In this document: positions 47,001-59,883 of the stretch, one piece after another
How the letters are laid out: every line of letters begins with the position of its first letter
Position numbering within the stretch: the stretch's first letter is position 1
Assembly (NCBI GenBank): GCA_013399875.1
Contig: VXAZ01006886.1
Span: forward strand, 2,307,288 to 2,371,287
From: Gymnorhina tibicen
Lineage: Eukaryota > Chordata > Aves > Passeriformes > Artamidae
Length of the DNA: 64,000 nucleotides
Reading direction: 5' to 3'
Translations under genes and position numbers: made by a program
Notes under the pieces: model-generated
Told to the model about the DNA's origin: nothing
The model's database searches: none
Seen by the model: only the letters and a program-made list of their open reading frames with translations

Positions 47001-50000
47001 TTACAGGATGCACCATGACACCAGGGCAGTCAGTTGTGCTTCTGTGCTTGTGGCCAACTGAAGCATTTTCAGACACCTGCACTTTTCTATCCAGGGAGTT
47101 CTCTCACAATAAATCCAAGTGACCTCCTTAACTTCACCCAAATTCAGTTTTCAGTGCAAAGAATACCTTGGCCGATCTACAAAATGAGGGTATGACTTCC
47201 CCACATCCAACTGCCTGGCAAGGATTCCCTCAGTACTTCTCTCAAACATCTCTGAAACCTTGGAAAAGCTTTGCTGTGCCTAGGAAAGCAGGGACTGTCT
47301 TCCCTGGCAGGAGATGCTACAAGCTGTACTAGTATGGTTCTTTGTCTCTGCCAGCTTTTCAGGATGAGGGGTAGAGCTGGCATTCTGGAAACAAAAAGAA
47401 AACCTATTCATCTTTTACCTGGGTTATTTGACGGTCTTTTAAAACAAATTTCCGTGAGACTTCTTTCAATTGAATTTCATTATTTGCATTAAAAAAAATC
47501 CAAAGCTGTACTAATTCTCACTACCATAACAATATCTCATTATAGTCATAATAATTGATTGTGATTGGCTGGTTTTGGCTTTTTTCTAAAAACTTAATTA
47601 GTTAATTAAAAAACCAAACAAACAATGTTTACATAATTCTCAGATTCTAGAAGGAAAAAGCATTCAAAGTGAGCAGAGGGAAATTCAAACCATGAAAAGG
47701 ATTCACCCACAGAACTAACATAAGTTCTGGGAAATTGGATTAACTGATTCTCTCTTAAATAAAGACATCCAATCTACCTCTTGGCATTTCTGTTGCAATC
47801 ATCTAATTCCACTCTCACATAAAATAACTAATCAGATTTAAAAGGGTTAGGCACAAATTCTAATGATTCAGTGCAAATCAAGTATTTTATTTATTTTATA
47901 TATTCATAATAAATTCAAACAGTTTAAATAACAGCTTTACCCCAGACCCCCAACTCTACATTAGTCATCATTAAAAATCAGAATATCACACATTAACTAT
48001 TCCCTTAGAGAAAAAGAAACCAATCAGGAATTGAGACAACACAGATCTTGATAATAAATGATGCATATTCCTCATTCTGTCATCATTATATTTCTCATTC
48101 TGTTGTCATTTTCCATTGAAACTGAATGATGAAAATACACTGAAATTATAGTCAGATGTAATTGGTACAATTGAACTGTATCAGAATTCTGACTCTGAGC
48201 TACTTTAAGAAATAACCCTTTGGTGATCAGAAAGAAAAAAAAAAATAGAACCCAAGCATGGGTTCTTTCTCATTGTCTGACCAAATCCTCCCTGGCCCAG
48301 CACAGGAATGGGTGCTGCAGGAGTCAGGCTGGGAATTCTGCAGCTTTATGTTCCAGGCAAAAGGCCCCACCCGTCTTTCCATTACAGGTGCAAAAGCCTC
48401 ACTTGCTCTGTAGTAAAAAGTGCCCAGAGAACTCCTTAGCAATCAAGGAAGGGAAAGGCTCAGAACATGCCTTAAAATTCTGTAACAGTCATTTTTTCTC
48501 CGCTCTCCAGGCCACATTTTTAGAGCCCCCACTTAATCAAAACCACCTCTACTTCTTCCTCTCACACTAAACAGAACTCCTGCCACATGACTGACCAATC
48601 ACACCTCAAACACCTGAATTAAATAGCAATTCTCATCCCTAAATCCAATACAAAAAAAGTCCTAATAGCAGCACAAAATCAGTTAGGTAGTTATAAATAA
48701 TGAGGACTTGTAACTTTTTTATCCCTGAAGATTTTGTGAGTAGAGAAAGAAGCCAAACTCACAGTCAGTGCCGATGAAAAACAAAGAGACAGCAAATTTT
48801 ACTGTCAGCTTTTCTTAATGCATTCTCTCTACTTTAATGATGACACAGATAAATCTCAGGTGCTCCTCTTTGTACGCAGCGTGTTCGTGCAAGGTGTAAG
48901 GAACTGACTAAATTAAACCTTTTACCTCAAAGCACACTCAGAGCGCAGTTTGGTGCCTTAGCCTAGAACAGCAAACCCAGTAAACAGGAAAAAGCACCAC
49001 ACCTAGTTTAATTAGACACCAGAAAGGCATTCTTAGTTCCCCAAAAAAGGGAGGAAAAACCAGTCACTGCATCCATATTTTAAGAGCCTGTTATATAATC
49101 TGCACCAAAAACCTCTATAAAAGCTTAGCTGGTCAAACGTGCTTCTGTTTATTGTACTTTTTGTCAAAACAATAAGTCTTTGAAGAAAAGGGTTTGCTGC
49201 ACTCAATTCTAGTGTCCCATGTTCAACAGTGCAGTCAACTGGAAATTCTTCATCAAAAAGTATTAATATTAATTTTTCCCTAACTGGAGTTAAAAAAACC
49301 CGAAGTTAATATTAAAATAACCTATTTTATTTTTGGTTTCTGTAAAATTAGAAACAATTTAAGACCTCATTCCAATCAAGCACAGATGAATTTTCTTAAT
49401 TGTCAATTTTCTTTCTTGAAACCCCATCCTATCCAACTCCAAATTAAGTTGCTCCTGCAGCTTCCCATGCCATAATTGCTGAGTTTCTCAGGCTGATTTA
49501 CCTATTCTCAGAATACTAATAGAGAGTAAGGAAGTTCTGTAATGCTCATCCTGTGATTAATCACTGCAGGTGGGTTTCAGTGGCCTTAATCTCACATTGT
49601 AGAGGTCATTAACAGCCATAAATTGCCCAAAAGCAGATTCACCCAGGACCTCCATCCATGTGCCCTCCATCTGTGGGCCCAGAGCAGCACTTAAGCTCCA
49701 GTCTGGGCCTTCAGTCTTAACTTAAAGCCATTTATAGACTCTTGTTTCTTCTCCTGTTCTTTTGGTGTCTTAATCTGACATCGACTTGTTGCTTTGCTTT
49801 ATTTGATGCCATTGATGGGAAAAACTGCTGGTGCCACCCCTGTGCTCTCCTTGCTTGGCTCCAGCACTGTGGGACTGTGCCCTGCAGGCATCTCGGGCTA
49901 TCCTTGGCTCCCTGCTTGGCTTCCCTTCAGAAATAACTGCGTTCTTACTGTTCTTCTACACTGCCGGCTCCACACAGACATCTGAGGTACTCCTGCATAC

Positions 50001-51429
50001 CTGAATCTTACAAGATTTTGTGTCCTTTCCTGCTTCCTGACTGACTCGTTTCATTACAGAAGCTCCTCACAGCCTTCAAGCAGGCTCAGAAAGTCAGACC
50101 TGAGTTCCTAAATAACTCCCCCTAGCACTGCCTTCCCATCAGCACTGTCTCTGATGCATCCTGGCTGTATTCCCACCCAACAGCATTTTGGGCATCCAGC
50201 TTCCCAGGAAGGGCCATAGAGCCTGTGTGCTCACCTCAGGGCTGTGGGTAGTGGTGTACTGCAAATCCTAACTGGTTCTGCAGTCCCTAAATTACCATTC
50301 ATCCATGGCTACACTGCAAGTGAGAGTGGAGAAGAATTAAGTCCTCTCCCTTGAGTGACAGGTTGTACTGCTCACTGAGCTGTGCTTCTGCTTAACTTCC
50401 TTGGCAGAGAGCAAGTTTTGCCTTTCATTTCATGACTCAGCCTGAAAAGAAGGGCTAAAATCAGAATAAGGGAATCATAATTCTGCTTTAGCAGATCACA
50501 GGATTTTTAGCATTGAAATTCCAGTGGCTGGTTTTTCTGTGCACTGCAGAAGAGCATGAGGCTCTGGGGACTGGGTAATGGGGTCTTTTAGCACTGGGTC
50601 ACTGCTGTGAATCCAGCTCAGGTCAATGATAATGGCAGCTTAGTTGCCTGTGTTAATTTTGCTGATTGCTTCAGTCCAGGTCTGTAGAGCATCAATAGCT
50701 ACAAATAGCTGATCACCACAACTGCCATTATTCAAATAAGTTCATCAATAAATTAAATACCGAACAAAAGGTGCAACAAACCTTACTCTCAATAATAGGC
50801 TGCTTCTAAGACAAGATCTAAGCCTATGAGTGGAGTTTCTATAGTCAGAAAAAATACATATTTTCCCTTTCTCCAGTGTACCTACAGCAGATAAGCATCC
50901 ATGATTCCAACACTTTAGCATGGATATATCTTTGATTAAATTAAAGTTTTATCTTATACAAACAAATGGGAATTTATTGTCTAAAGTTATCTTTGAATAG
51001 GGAAGGATTTTTCTGTTAGCTTTGAATTTATTCAAGTCCATACTGTTAAATATATAAGATGTCTCAAGACTACTTCTGTCTCAGTGAAACTGTAGGGAAA
51101 CAAGGACACAGCTGGACAATATCAACTGTGCTATTTAAGGACAACATAAGCAGGAAAAATGAATAGATGGACATAACCTCTATATAGTCAAGAGCCAGTT
51201 TCAGACCGTCTAACACTACGAATATTTAACCTCCTCCATCATAATCACAGCTCTTCCACAACATCATGACAGCACAAACTAAATTGCATGAGTGCTTTAG
51301 CTACATATTTTTTCCGAATTGTTTGGCTATCTTTTGAACACAGCCTGAGCTCTGAATACACTTAATGTGTAATACTGGTTTGGGATAAACAGAAAAACCT
51401 TTGTCATGTTCAGTCTTCAGCTACAATAC
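44096..51429. other. About 7 kb of non-coding DNA
   Basis: AT-rich. A/C-rich tract at 44571-44603. Possible old CR1 remnants at about 44510-44560 and 44893-44935 are too degraded to call. The stretches 49545-49640 and 50640-50760 look like possible conserved elements. A short open segment follows a good acceptor at 50060 and stops at 50125. Confidence 0.45.
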
Positions 51430-51610
51430 CAGCTCCCTTTGCCTTGGAAAACAAGCTGAGCTGCACAGCACAGCTGAGTGCCAGCACTGCCCTCGTGCCA
51501 TGCACCAACATGGGAAAGCACTGAGGCACACGAGGGCAGGAAGTTAAGGCTGGAGGTTTCAGGCCTGCAGTAAAAAGCCAGGGTGCAGGTGCCAGAGTGA
51601 GAAGGATGCA
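51430..51610. other. GC-rich patch
   Basis: A short GC-rich stretch with CAGC and GTGCC words in AT-rich surroundings, like the others in this window. No family was recognised. Confidence 0.4.
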
Positions 51611-52077
51611 TTATCTGTTAGCTCTAACTCCCCAAGCACCACGACTGAACACTGGGAAGGCAGCATTAGCTGTTCCAAGGGGATGGAGAGCTTTGCACTT
51701 CTGCTACAGCGATCCCATCTGGCCTAATTAAATGATCTGCACTGACAGACTTCTGGGGAAAGTCTCATTGTGTTCTCCCAGCTGGAGGAGGAAAACGCAA
51801 TTGAGGCCTGCTTGAGGGAAGTAATATGGAAGAGTCTCCCAGGGAGCTGGGATGTGTCTGATGGTTTTAAAAATGCAGGAGCAGCAGGTGAAGATAAAGT
51901 CTAAGGAAGCAGCATCCCCAGTTTTATGAAAAGCAGTGACCCACTTTCTGCTTCAGATAAAGGTATCACCTGCGGGTCAAGGGCTTCCTCGGTGCACAAG
52001 GCCAATGAAGAACCAAAAAGGAAGATTTCCCGCAGGATAAACGGTACTGAAACAGAATAGGAAGCAGAGTGCAAATT

Positions 52078-52111
52078 AAGCTATGGCCACTAATAAGCTA
52101 CGGCCAGTAAG
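52078..52111. repeat. 17-bp tandem duplication, two copies
   Basis: Two adjacent 17-base copies with 14 matching positions, sharing AAGCTA, GGCCA and TAA. Small local duplication. Confidence 0.7.
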
Positions 52112-53811
52112 ATAATGAGTAGCTGAGAAGAGCAGCAAAATGAGCAAATGATAGACTAATTATGACTGAATATGAAGAACTGCCAGCATCAAGCATTCAG
52201 ATACTCTAAGTCAGGCCACTGAATGTGGAGCCTTTTCATCTGCTGCCTTCTTTTGCTAAGCTCTTGGAATAATTTTGTACTTTTGTTCTAACTCATAGCA
52301 AAACCTACTTTGCACTCATGAGGCTTGACTGCCACTTTAAAATACTGTCCCCATGGTCCCCAAAGGGGATGTTTAGCCTGGCACAGTGGTGCACAGCATT
52401 TCTCCTCCCTGCTTCCCCAAAGGTGTTGAGTGCTAGGAAGCCCTCAGATTTTTCTTTAAACAGATAGGGAGGCTTTTCTGTTCGCTTTTTTATATGACCC
52501 AATATAGTTAGAGGATTGATATATTTAGATCACGCAGCTTTTCAAGTGACAGCCCCACCTGTTTAGTGGTAACAACATTCAAATAAGTCTGTCAGTGAAT
52601 TCAGGCAAGAAAAAAATATTCCTTGTCTTTTGTATTAATGTCTTGTTCTCATCAGTTAACTCCATCAATTGGATTTTTTAGAACATGTTTTGCAAAATAC
52701 CAAGAACAGCACAATCCCTTTAGATTGAAATGCCCTTCATCTGCCAGTAAAGTGTTGTAGAAGGTGGACTCTTTCCTACTGTGTATGCACAAAATAAGTA
52801 AGGTTAAAATGTTCTATTTGAGACGAACCGGAAGAATGATAATTTGTTGGGCAACAGAGAGAGTGAAAGTTATTAAACTAATTCTGGTGAATCATATTCA
52901 GTTTAAAGATACTGACTTTAAAGCTGGAAGCATGGAGCTCTAATAAACTAATTTAATTCATCAGTATCATAGCACATCATGTGAATAATGCAAAATCACA
53001 CAGCACACAAACCAAGATCTTTGCATCTTTCAGGATTAGTATTACCTTGCATTCTTTTACTCATCGTGATGTAACTCTGAGAAACAGATTTATATTAAAA
53101 CAGATGATCGTAGATCTGGCTTAATCTGTAATTTACATGAGAACAGTGATTTTCTGTGAATTTAAAATGAACAGCATGATGTTCATTTGGTAGCATCTTC
53201 TCTTGTGCTAATGTCAGGCTGAAACACCAGCTCCTTCAAGAGGTTGCCGAGTTTCATCAGCTGTCAAAAATGTGAAGGTGAACCCCTCAGTACACATGCA
53301 GATTGGACACCTTTAATGACATTTATTCTGTCACCTGTCAATATTAACTGTATTCTCCAGTAAAGCTCTAAGTCCAATCACATACTTAAATCTGCAGCGT
53401 AATCTGGATAATAGGCACATGAAACCCCAGGCATCAGATTAGACGTTCAGTTAAAAGAACTCTGCTTGCATGAACCTCAAGTGATGAATACCTACTATTG
53501 TTCTTCAAAGAAAAAGCCTCAGGATAAGAAATTTGCATATGTATATGATGTTTTACCTTGTGATTGCTGTATGCACACAGAGTTCCAGGAGGCACATCTG
53601 TATTATTTTTAAGGTCTTTTCCTGTGTGTTTGATTGCCCAGTTTATCATAGTTCTCTTTTAACCTTTCTTTCTGTCTATCTTAGTGAGTAAAGTAATTCA
53701 TTTTAAAATCCCCCCTTTTTTTTTCCTCAGCAAAGATGCAAGATACTGTGAGGAATATGCCATCAGTGGAAAAGACAAGAACCTGATTGAGCTGACTTGA
53801 TCCAAACTCCC

Positions 53812-53875
53812 AGTTGTGTGACTGTATTGCTGCACAACCTATGGCAAGTCATTTCTCTGCATCTCTTCCTTTCTA
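53812..53875 (+). mobile_element. Possible MIR-type SINE fragment
   Basis: GTTGTGTGAC, then GGCAAGTCATTTCTCTGCATCTC, reads like the MIR core (GTGTGACCTTGGGCAAGTCACTT) interrupted by about 17 bases. Only one conserved block is visible, so chance similarity is possible. Confidence 0.25.
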
Positions 53876-56420
53876 GTCTCTCTCTTCTCTTTGGACACCC
53901 ATTTGCAAGGCCTCTACTCTGAAGAGAACTGGGGACTACAGCACCCACGGCATCTTACAAAATTAGTCAGACACAAAACACAAATACAAAGTGATTGTAT
54001 CACCATGGTTGTTTTCAATTTTTTTGGCAATATCATCCGCAAAGTCAAAGGAAAGAAAGAGAAAGACTCCCTCTAGTCCACCAGGTTTTGGTTTAGATGA
54101 AATTCAGAACCAAATTTTTGCTACACCTTTTTATTGTTCTATACAACAGCAATGATCAGAGCCAAGAGCTGTCTTACAATTCTTTCTAGAGTTAAAACTC
54201 TCAGAATTTATAGTAAATCTCCACTTGATCACACTAGTTCCAGGCTTGTTTAATGGCTTTAATTTTTTTCCCCAGGTACCTCAGTGATGCAGAACTCATG
54301 TTTGCCCTGCTCATATCCTCCTGCTGTAGAGATTCCTGCCCTGGAATTATGAGAACTCTGTTGGTGTCAGCAGCACTGGTGACACAGCCAAGTTTCCCTT
54401 GGCAGTTGTGGTTGGTTCATGCTGAAAGGAGGGAGCTACACAAAACAAACGTGCCTGAACTGGGAACCGTGAGACCAAGGTCAACAGCGAGTAACTGAGT
54501 AGGGAATGCAGTCTTACATAGCTGCTCTTCTATTTATTACTGTTATACCTGGGGCTACAAAATCTATACCTAGGTAGAATTATTTAAAAGACTCCAGAAA
54601 AGACCATCTGGCTTCTTGCGGCACTTATACTCTTTAATTACTAGCAAAAAAAACCCCCAAACTATATACAGACATCCACACCTATGGTGACGTAATATTT
54701 CATTCTTATTATTTATAATGGCAATAACTACTACCAGATCAGACAATCCCTATCATTTAATGACCTCAGACAATGCCAGGAGCATTGACTCCTCCGGCCA
54801 GTCACCAATTGCCAGGAAATACCTGTTCCTGAAAGTCATTATCGTTAAATTCAAAGTATCAGACACAACTGTAGAAAGAGGAGAGAATGTTGCTGTGTTT
54901 GCCTACAGAAATCCAGCTCTGAGTTTGTGACTTACTCATTGTTGTAATTAGAATGTTCCCTATACGGGCATATATATCATAAAAACCTTCCTTAGAGGCA
55001 GTATTTACATCATTTTTCCCTAGGGAATCTCTCCTTGGGTGTGACTTACAATCAAGGCAAGACTCCAGTCCCTGTCTTCAAACTGAGACCGCTACCAAAA
55101 GTATGTTCCATCAGTGATTTGGCCCACTTGTCAGATTTTGTGGGTACAGAGGATACAGTGCTGGGTTTAAGGTAAGAAATAGCCCTTTTCTTTCAAATAC
55201 TGTAGTTCTGATCCACAAAAAAAATTGATCTTTTGCGTGCTTTTCATTATATGAACAGGATGTAATGATAATATTCTCCTGAAAGACTTTTGACACATTC
55301 TTGTTCCATCCTTGCAGATGGGTTGCATGAAACGACCTAATTATATTAATTCTCAGAATGTACTACAACGTCCCCAAACTTCTTCCTCTCTGCCCTGTCG
55401 AGCAAAATGCAATTTGAAGTGATCGGTGGTGGGAGAATCACATCTGAGCCTCAGCTGTGTGTGAGCAGTACAGCTACAGATGTTGATTTTTATTATACAC
55501 TTATTGGATTTAAAGATCTCCAAGTATTGAACATGTAGAGTAATTACACAACGTCCAAAGAAACTATTTAACATGAACTACAATGTTGCATTAGATGAAT
55601 ACATTTGTACATAATTAGTGAAATACAGGAGTTTGCTTCCAGTTTAAGAACACAGAACCTTTCTATTTCTGCATATTTTTCAACAAACACTACTTATGCA
55701 AAGAATGAAAATACTTAATTGAGATATTTACAATAACTTCCCCTGAAGCACAGCTGCCAGGTAGCATCTGATTACCTACACTCACAGCTAGAAAGCAGAT
55801 CCAGCAGTTTACAGGGTGCTATTATTATGTGAAAATGAAAATAACAACAGCTATTTCAGTGGCTTAACATAGGATGCAGCACCAGCTATTATAAAAGGGT
55901 CCTGAATGGATCCTTGTTGGCTCTGCAGCATTCCAAAGGGGTGGTCTAATCTGCAGGCACCCCAAAGCACAGCTGAATTTGCAGTCCAGGACTCTGCACC
56001 GCCATCTGTTCAGCATTCTGAACTGCCAGCCTCATCTTCTTCCAGCCCAAAAATACATTTTTTATGGCAGAAACGTATTTTTCTATGAGCAATTAAGGCA
56101 GCTCTATGAGATGGATTATTACAAGATGCACTTAAGTCACTGAAATGTTAATTGGATATTCTGGACCAGCCAAAAGAAAAACAAGTCCATTTTCCAAAGT
56201 TTAGCTGATTTAGAAGTCCTGGTAAAAACAGCCCAACCTACTGTCCTCAATAAAACAAATCAAATCCTGCTCTCCTGGTTCCACAAGTGTGCCCTTTATC
56301 ACAGTTATATAGGAATATGCATGCAGATTATAAAATTACTGGTGTGTAGTAGAATCAGCAGCAGAAACTCATTTGGCATGCCTCAAGGAGAATTTTCCAT
56401 AGACACTGCCTGCTCTGTCA

Positions 56421-56556
56421 GGGAATGCGTTGAGTTGGAAGGGACCTCAAAGATCATCTCATTCCAGTCCCCTGCCATGGGCAGGGACAACTTCCACTAG
56501 ACAAGGCTGCTCAGAGCCTCATCCAGCCTGGCCCTGAACACTGCCAGGGATGGGGC
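56421..56556 (-). mobile_element. CR1 LINE fragment
   Basis: The plus strand shows GAGTTGGAAGGGACCTCAAAGATCATCTC-type sequence, CCCTGCCATGGGCAGGGACA, TTCCACTAGACAAGG and CACTGCCAGGGATGGGG, in the order seen at the reverse complement of a CR1 3' end. The terminal CATAGAAT repeats are eroded at 56421. Similarity stops at GGGGCCC near 56556, so only about 136 bases remain. The 152-codon minus frame and 139-codon plus frame that overlap or abut it are not genes. Confidence 0.92.
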
Positions 56557-56765
56557 CCGTATCTTGGGAACAAAGAGGAAAGCAGGGAAAAAGTGGATTA
56601 ACGTGAATTGTGATGAGCAGCATATCAACAATAGAATTTCTCTTTTCCGTGTAACTGGACAGGGTAATTTCTTAGTACTACAAGCACTAAGTGCACCAGT
56701 AGAAAAAGAAATATCTTTCGTGAAGCCTGATTTTCCACAGCACACATCTGCTGTAATAAAGCAGG

Positions 56766-56804
56766 CATACATACACACACATATATACACACATATATGT
56801 ACAT
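56766..56804. repeat. (CA)n/(TA)n microsatellite
   Basis: About 39 bases of alternating ACAC and ATAT, about 200 bases from the CR1 fragment. It supplies the His/Thr/Ile repeats seen in the overlapping frames. Confidence 0.85.
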
Positions 56805-57518
56805 GGTATGGATCAGCAGCACCTCCTGCCAGCTGCCCAGAAGTGAGGAGTGACAGCCTCTGGAATGGTTCACACGGCAAGACACAACTGCAGGAGCAGC
56901 TTGTAGAAGCTCTGACTCCTGAGCAAACTCTCAGACAATGTGGTAGAAAATCCACAACACTTCCAGTGGAAAGTGGTCAATGACTTGAAAAAGATTTATC
57001 AAAACCATGAAATCAAAGAACAAACACATATTTCTCAGTTAGATCACACCTCTCAGGAAGATCACCAGGTATGGCTTTTCATTCCCTCATCTTTCTTTCC
57101 CACCAGAGCCCTACTGGACATGTCCTTTCCCTTTGGTTCCATAATAAAAATTCCAGATTTTTTTGTCCCTGACAGGCTGCTAAACCATCACCTTTTGTAA
57201 GGCATGAAATTAAATGCAGTTCACAATTTTAGTTTGGGAGCTAGGTCTCTGTTTCCCCATATCTTTGACTGTGCTAAGGCAGTGCATAAATCCTCTCCTC
57301 CCTCCTCTTTCCTAGTGGATGTTGGACTTGGGATCCAGCCAGTCAGAACCTGCAGGGAATCGCAGAAGTGATCTTTGATTAGTGCTGTTTTTCTAGGAGT
57401 ATAATGCTGTATAATTGCCATTTTTGTATATCATCTTGGAAATCCAGCCTGGAGCAATTGGGTAATAATTGGCTCCCAAGTTTTTTTCTTTTAATTTGGA
57501 AATCAAAATTAATACATC

Positions 57519-57540
57519 AGCCCCCCCACACACACACCCC
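57519..57540. repeat. C-run and (CA)n
   Basis: Seven C followed by five to six CA units and CCCC. Short simple repeat. Confidence 0.8.
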
Positions 57541-57762
57541 TCCCAAGTAATATCCATTTCACCCCTTTGAATATATTATGGCTTCATTTTCATTTTTAAA
57601 TCACACTGTGTCAGCTCTTGGCTATCAGTCCTCACTTCAAATATTCAGAGATATTAATCAGTTTCTTTCATCATCTATCAAGTGTTTGTTCTAGAAACCA
57701 CTACTGTTATAGTTTAGAAACCTACTTCAAAAGGGTTTTTTTTATTTTTTCTTTACTTTTAG

Positions 57763-57873
57763 AAAAAGACAGCTTCTATCAAGTTTAAGATTACTACAGC
57801 AAAGAGAGTGAATAAAGCAGTACAACGAGGAGGAACAGTTTCTAGCACAGAAACAAATTCCCAGCAAATATAA
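57763..57873 (+). other. Candidate terminal exon, weak
   Basis: A T-rich acceptor ending CTTTTAG at 57762 is followed by 36 open codons, starting Lys-Lys-Thr-Ala-Ser-Ile-Lys and ending Asn-Ser-Gln-Gln-Ile, then TAA at 57871-57873. The peptide is basic then polar, and looks more protein-like than most shadows here. I do not recognise it. A 36-codon open frame is not significant on its own. Confidence 0.12.
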
Positions 57874-57986
57874 GGGAGTTATTACAGGAAGCCATTAAGT
57901 GGAACATTCATTTCCTCACAGTGCTGCAATTACAGAAACATCTCATTCTCTATGAAATCCATTTCCAGAACCAAGGTGTCACCTAC

Positions 57987-58022
57987 CTGAAACTCTTGTG
58001 CATCAAGGAGTTAACATCAAGC
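57987..58022 (-). other. Candidate 36-nt microexon, weak
   Basis: On the minus strand a long pyrimidine-rich acceptor (CTTTTTCTCTCC, then ATTCAG) precedes 36 bases and the donor TTCAG/GTAGGT. One frame is open, with one base before and two after eleven codons (Leu-Asp-Val-Asn-Ser-Leu-Met-His-Lys-Ser-Phe). The length is a multiple of three, like neuronal microexons. No flanking exon is identified. Confidence 0.12.
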
Positions 58023-59883
58023 CTGAATAGTTAGGAGAGAAAAAGCCGAATCAGTGGGCTTTGTATCTACAGTTTGCTTTTGTTTTTCCATGCTTCTGTC
58101 TTGTCCACTAACAGCAGTTTTACTGGCTGGAAGAAACTATGGCACACTGATACTTCCTATCATTAAAAAAACCTATTAAAAACCACAAAAGCCCCAACCA
58201 ACCCAAGAAGAGTTAAATTCTGCCAGTGTCCAGTAAGCAGACTCATCACCAGATCAAGGTGGGTAAGTATGCTGGAATTCAAGGTTTGGCAAATCCACTT
58301 GGACAGCTGTCCGAATGGCTGTAGGCTTCTCCAAATGCTGATCAGCCTGCCCACCGTTCATTTATGAGACTTAATTTTTAATTTTTATTTTTAACAAACT
58401 CCCTCCTTCCTACAAATACTTTTATGTTTGTTTCTAGCCCTTTCAATCATGGCGTTTAGGACAACCTGAGGAGCTGCTTCACTGAGTTAAGGCTGATTCT
58501 GGATGGGAGGTGTTTCTAGCATAGCAGTTACTTGCTTTGACTTCTGCATTTTAACTTTACTATTTGCACAGGTGTTGTTGCAGCGTGAATGTGAGATACT
58601 AGGGATACAAAATTGAGGAAATCCTGTGATACGCAAACCTAAGATTTGGCATTTCCACAGAGTTGTCAAATTCCTGCTGCCTGTCAAAGGAATTCTACAT
58701 ATCTCCAGAGAAAAATGGCAACACTGCACATTATCTAGGGGAATAAAAACTTTCTAAATTGCAAAACAGAGCAAAGATCAAAGAATTGACAGAGAAAAGG
58801 GAAAGCAAAACAAATTCACAAGTAGAATAGCAGATTGAGAGCCGTCTGAGAAACTGGGAGAGAAAAATAGAAGCACTGGTCTTTATATAGTAAATTAGTA
58901 CAAAAAATAGTAGAGAATTTACAGATAGTGTAAGACTGACATTAATTAACATTAATAAAGAGAAAATCACATTTGAAATGCCTACTGAAAGTTTTATTAA
59001 TTAGCCCTACTGATCCCATCTTGCCCACAAATGCCCCAGGTATCTCACAAGGTACTTGACACTTGTGAGCTCTGTACACCAGGACTCAAGGCTGAGATGA
59101 CAAAACACAGATGTATCCTAGTGACGAGACTTTCCTGCCTCCCTAAAATCAGAGGCTGTTTGGCAAGCAAAATTACTTCACCGTAATGTTTTAATTCATT
59201 TACCTCTTCTAAAGCTTTCTGACAGATGTAGATTTTAAAGAGGGATTTGAATGAGAATAATATATCTGGCAACAGATACTGCACCTAATGAGTCTGGAAT
59301 CTAATACGTGTTGGCTTGCTGTAGGACATAAGCTCCTGAATCACATTTCAAAATTCAGAAGCAGTGAAAAGAAACCTCATGTTATTTTTCAACATTCTCT
59401 CACTTTTCAGAACATTACAATTTCTCAAAATCAACAACTGTTAATGCACAATGTAAATATCACATTTCTAAAATTACAGAGATTATGTGGCCTTAACACC
59501 CCTGTAGAGAGTTTTGGCCTTACGCCTACTTCCTATAAAATACCTCACCGCAGCTCCCGGTCAGCCCAAAACTTCTCCAGCCGTCTAGAGACTGAATCCA
59601 ACGTGATGCCTCTTGGATTAACTTAGACCAGAGAAGCAAAAGAGGTTTCAGTCCACAGGTAAAGCAAACATATACCTAGAATCCAGTTTTGCAGAAATAG
59701 GAGCTACAAATATATGCAAATTCTGCAGATTCCTTTCCTAAACATTTGAAAGTGTTACCAGCATTTATTTCCTTTTAATTAAATTTTGAGCTGGATGCTC
59801 TGACAGATTCCCCTTGGTATGTCTTGTATGCACACCTTCTATATTTTGTAAACCTCTTCTCCCCCTTCTCCCACTCCCTACAG

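Larger units (their letters stand above)
51611..56420. other. Non-coding stretch
   Basis: Holds a 17-bp imperfect tandem duplication at 52078-52111, a strong acceptor followed by a short open segment at 53731-53800, and a possible MIR-like fragment at 53812-53875. A C/T-rich acceptor before 54266 opens a 77-codon frame that resembles no protein. Confidence 0.4.

Noticed and set aside
56564..56983. 139-codon plus frame beside CR1
   Set aside because: It crosses a CA/TA microsatellite and begins at the edge of a CR1 fragment; an opposing 152-codon frame occupies the same DNA.
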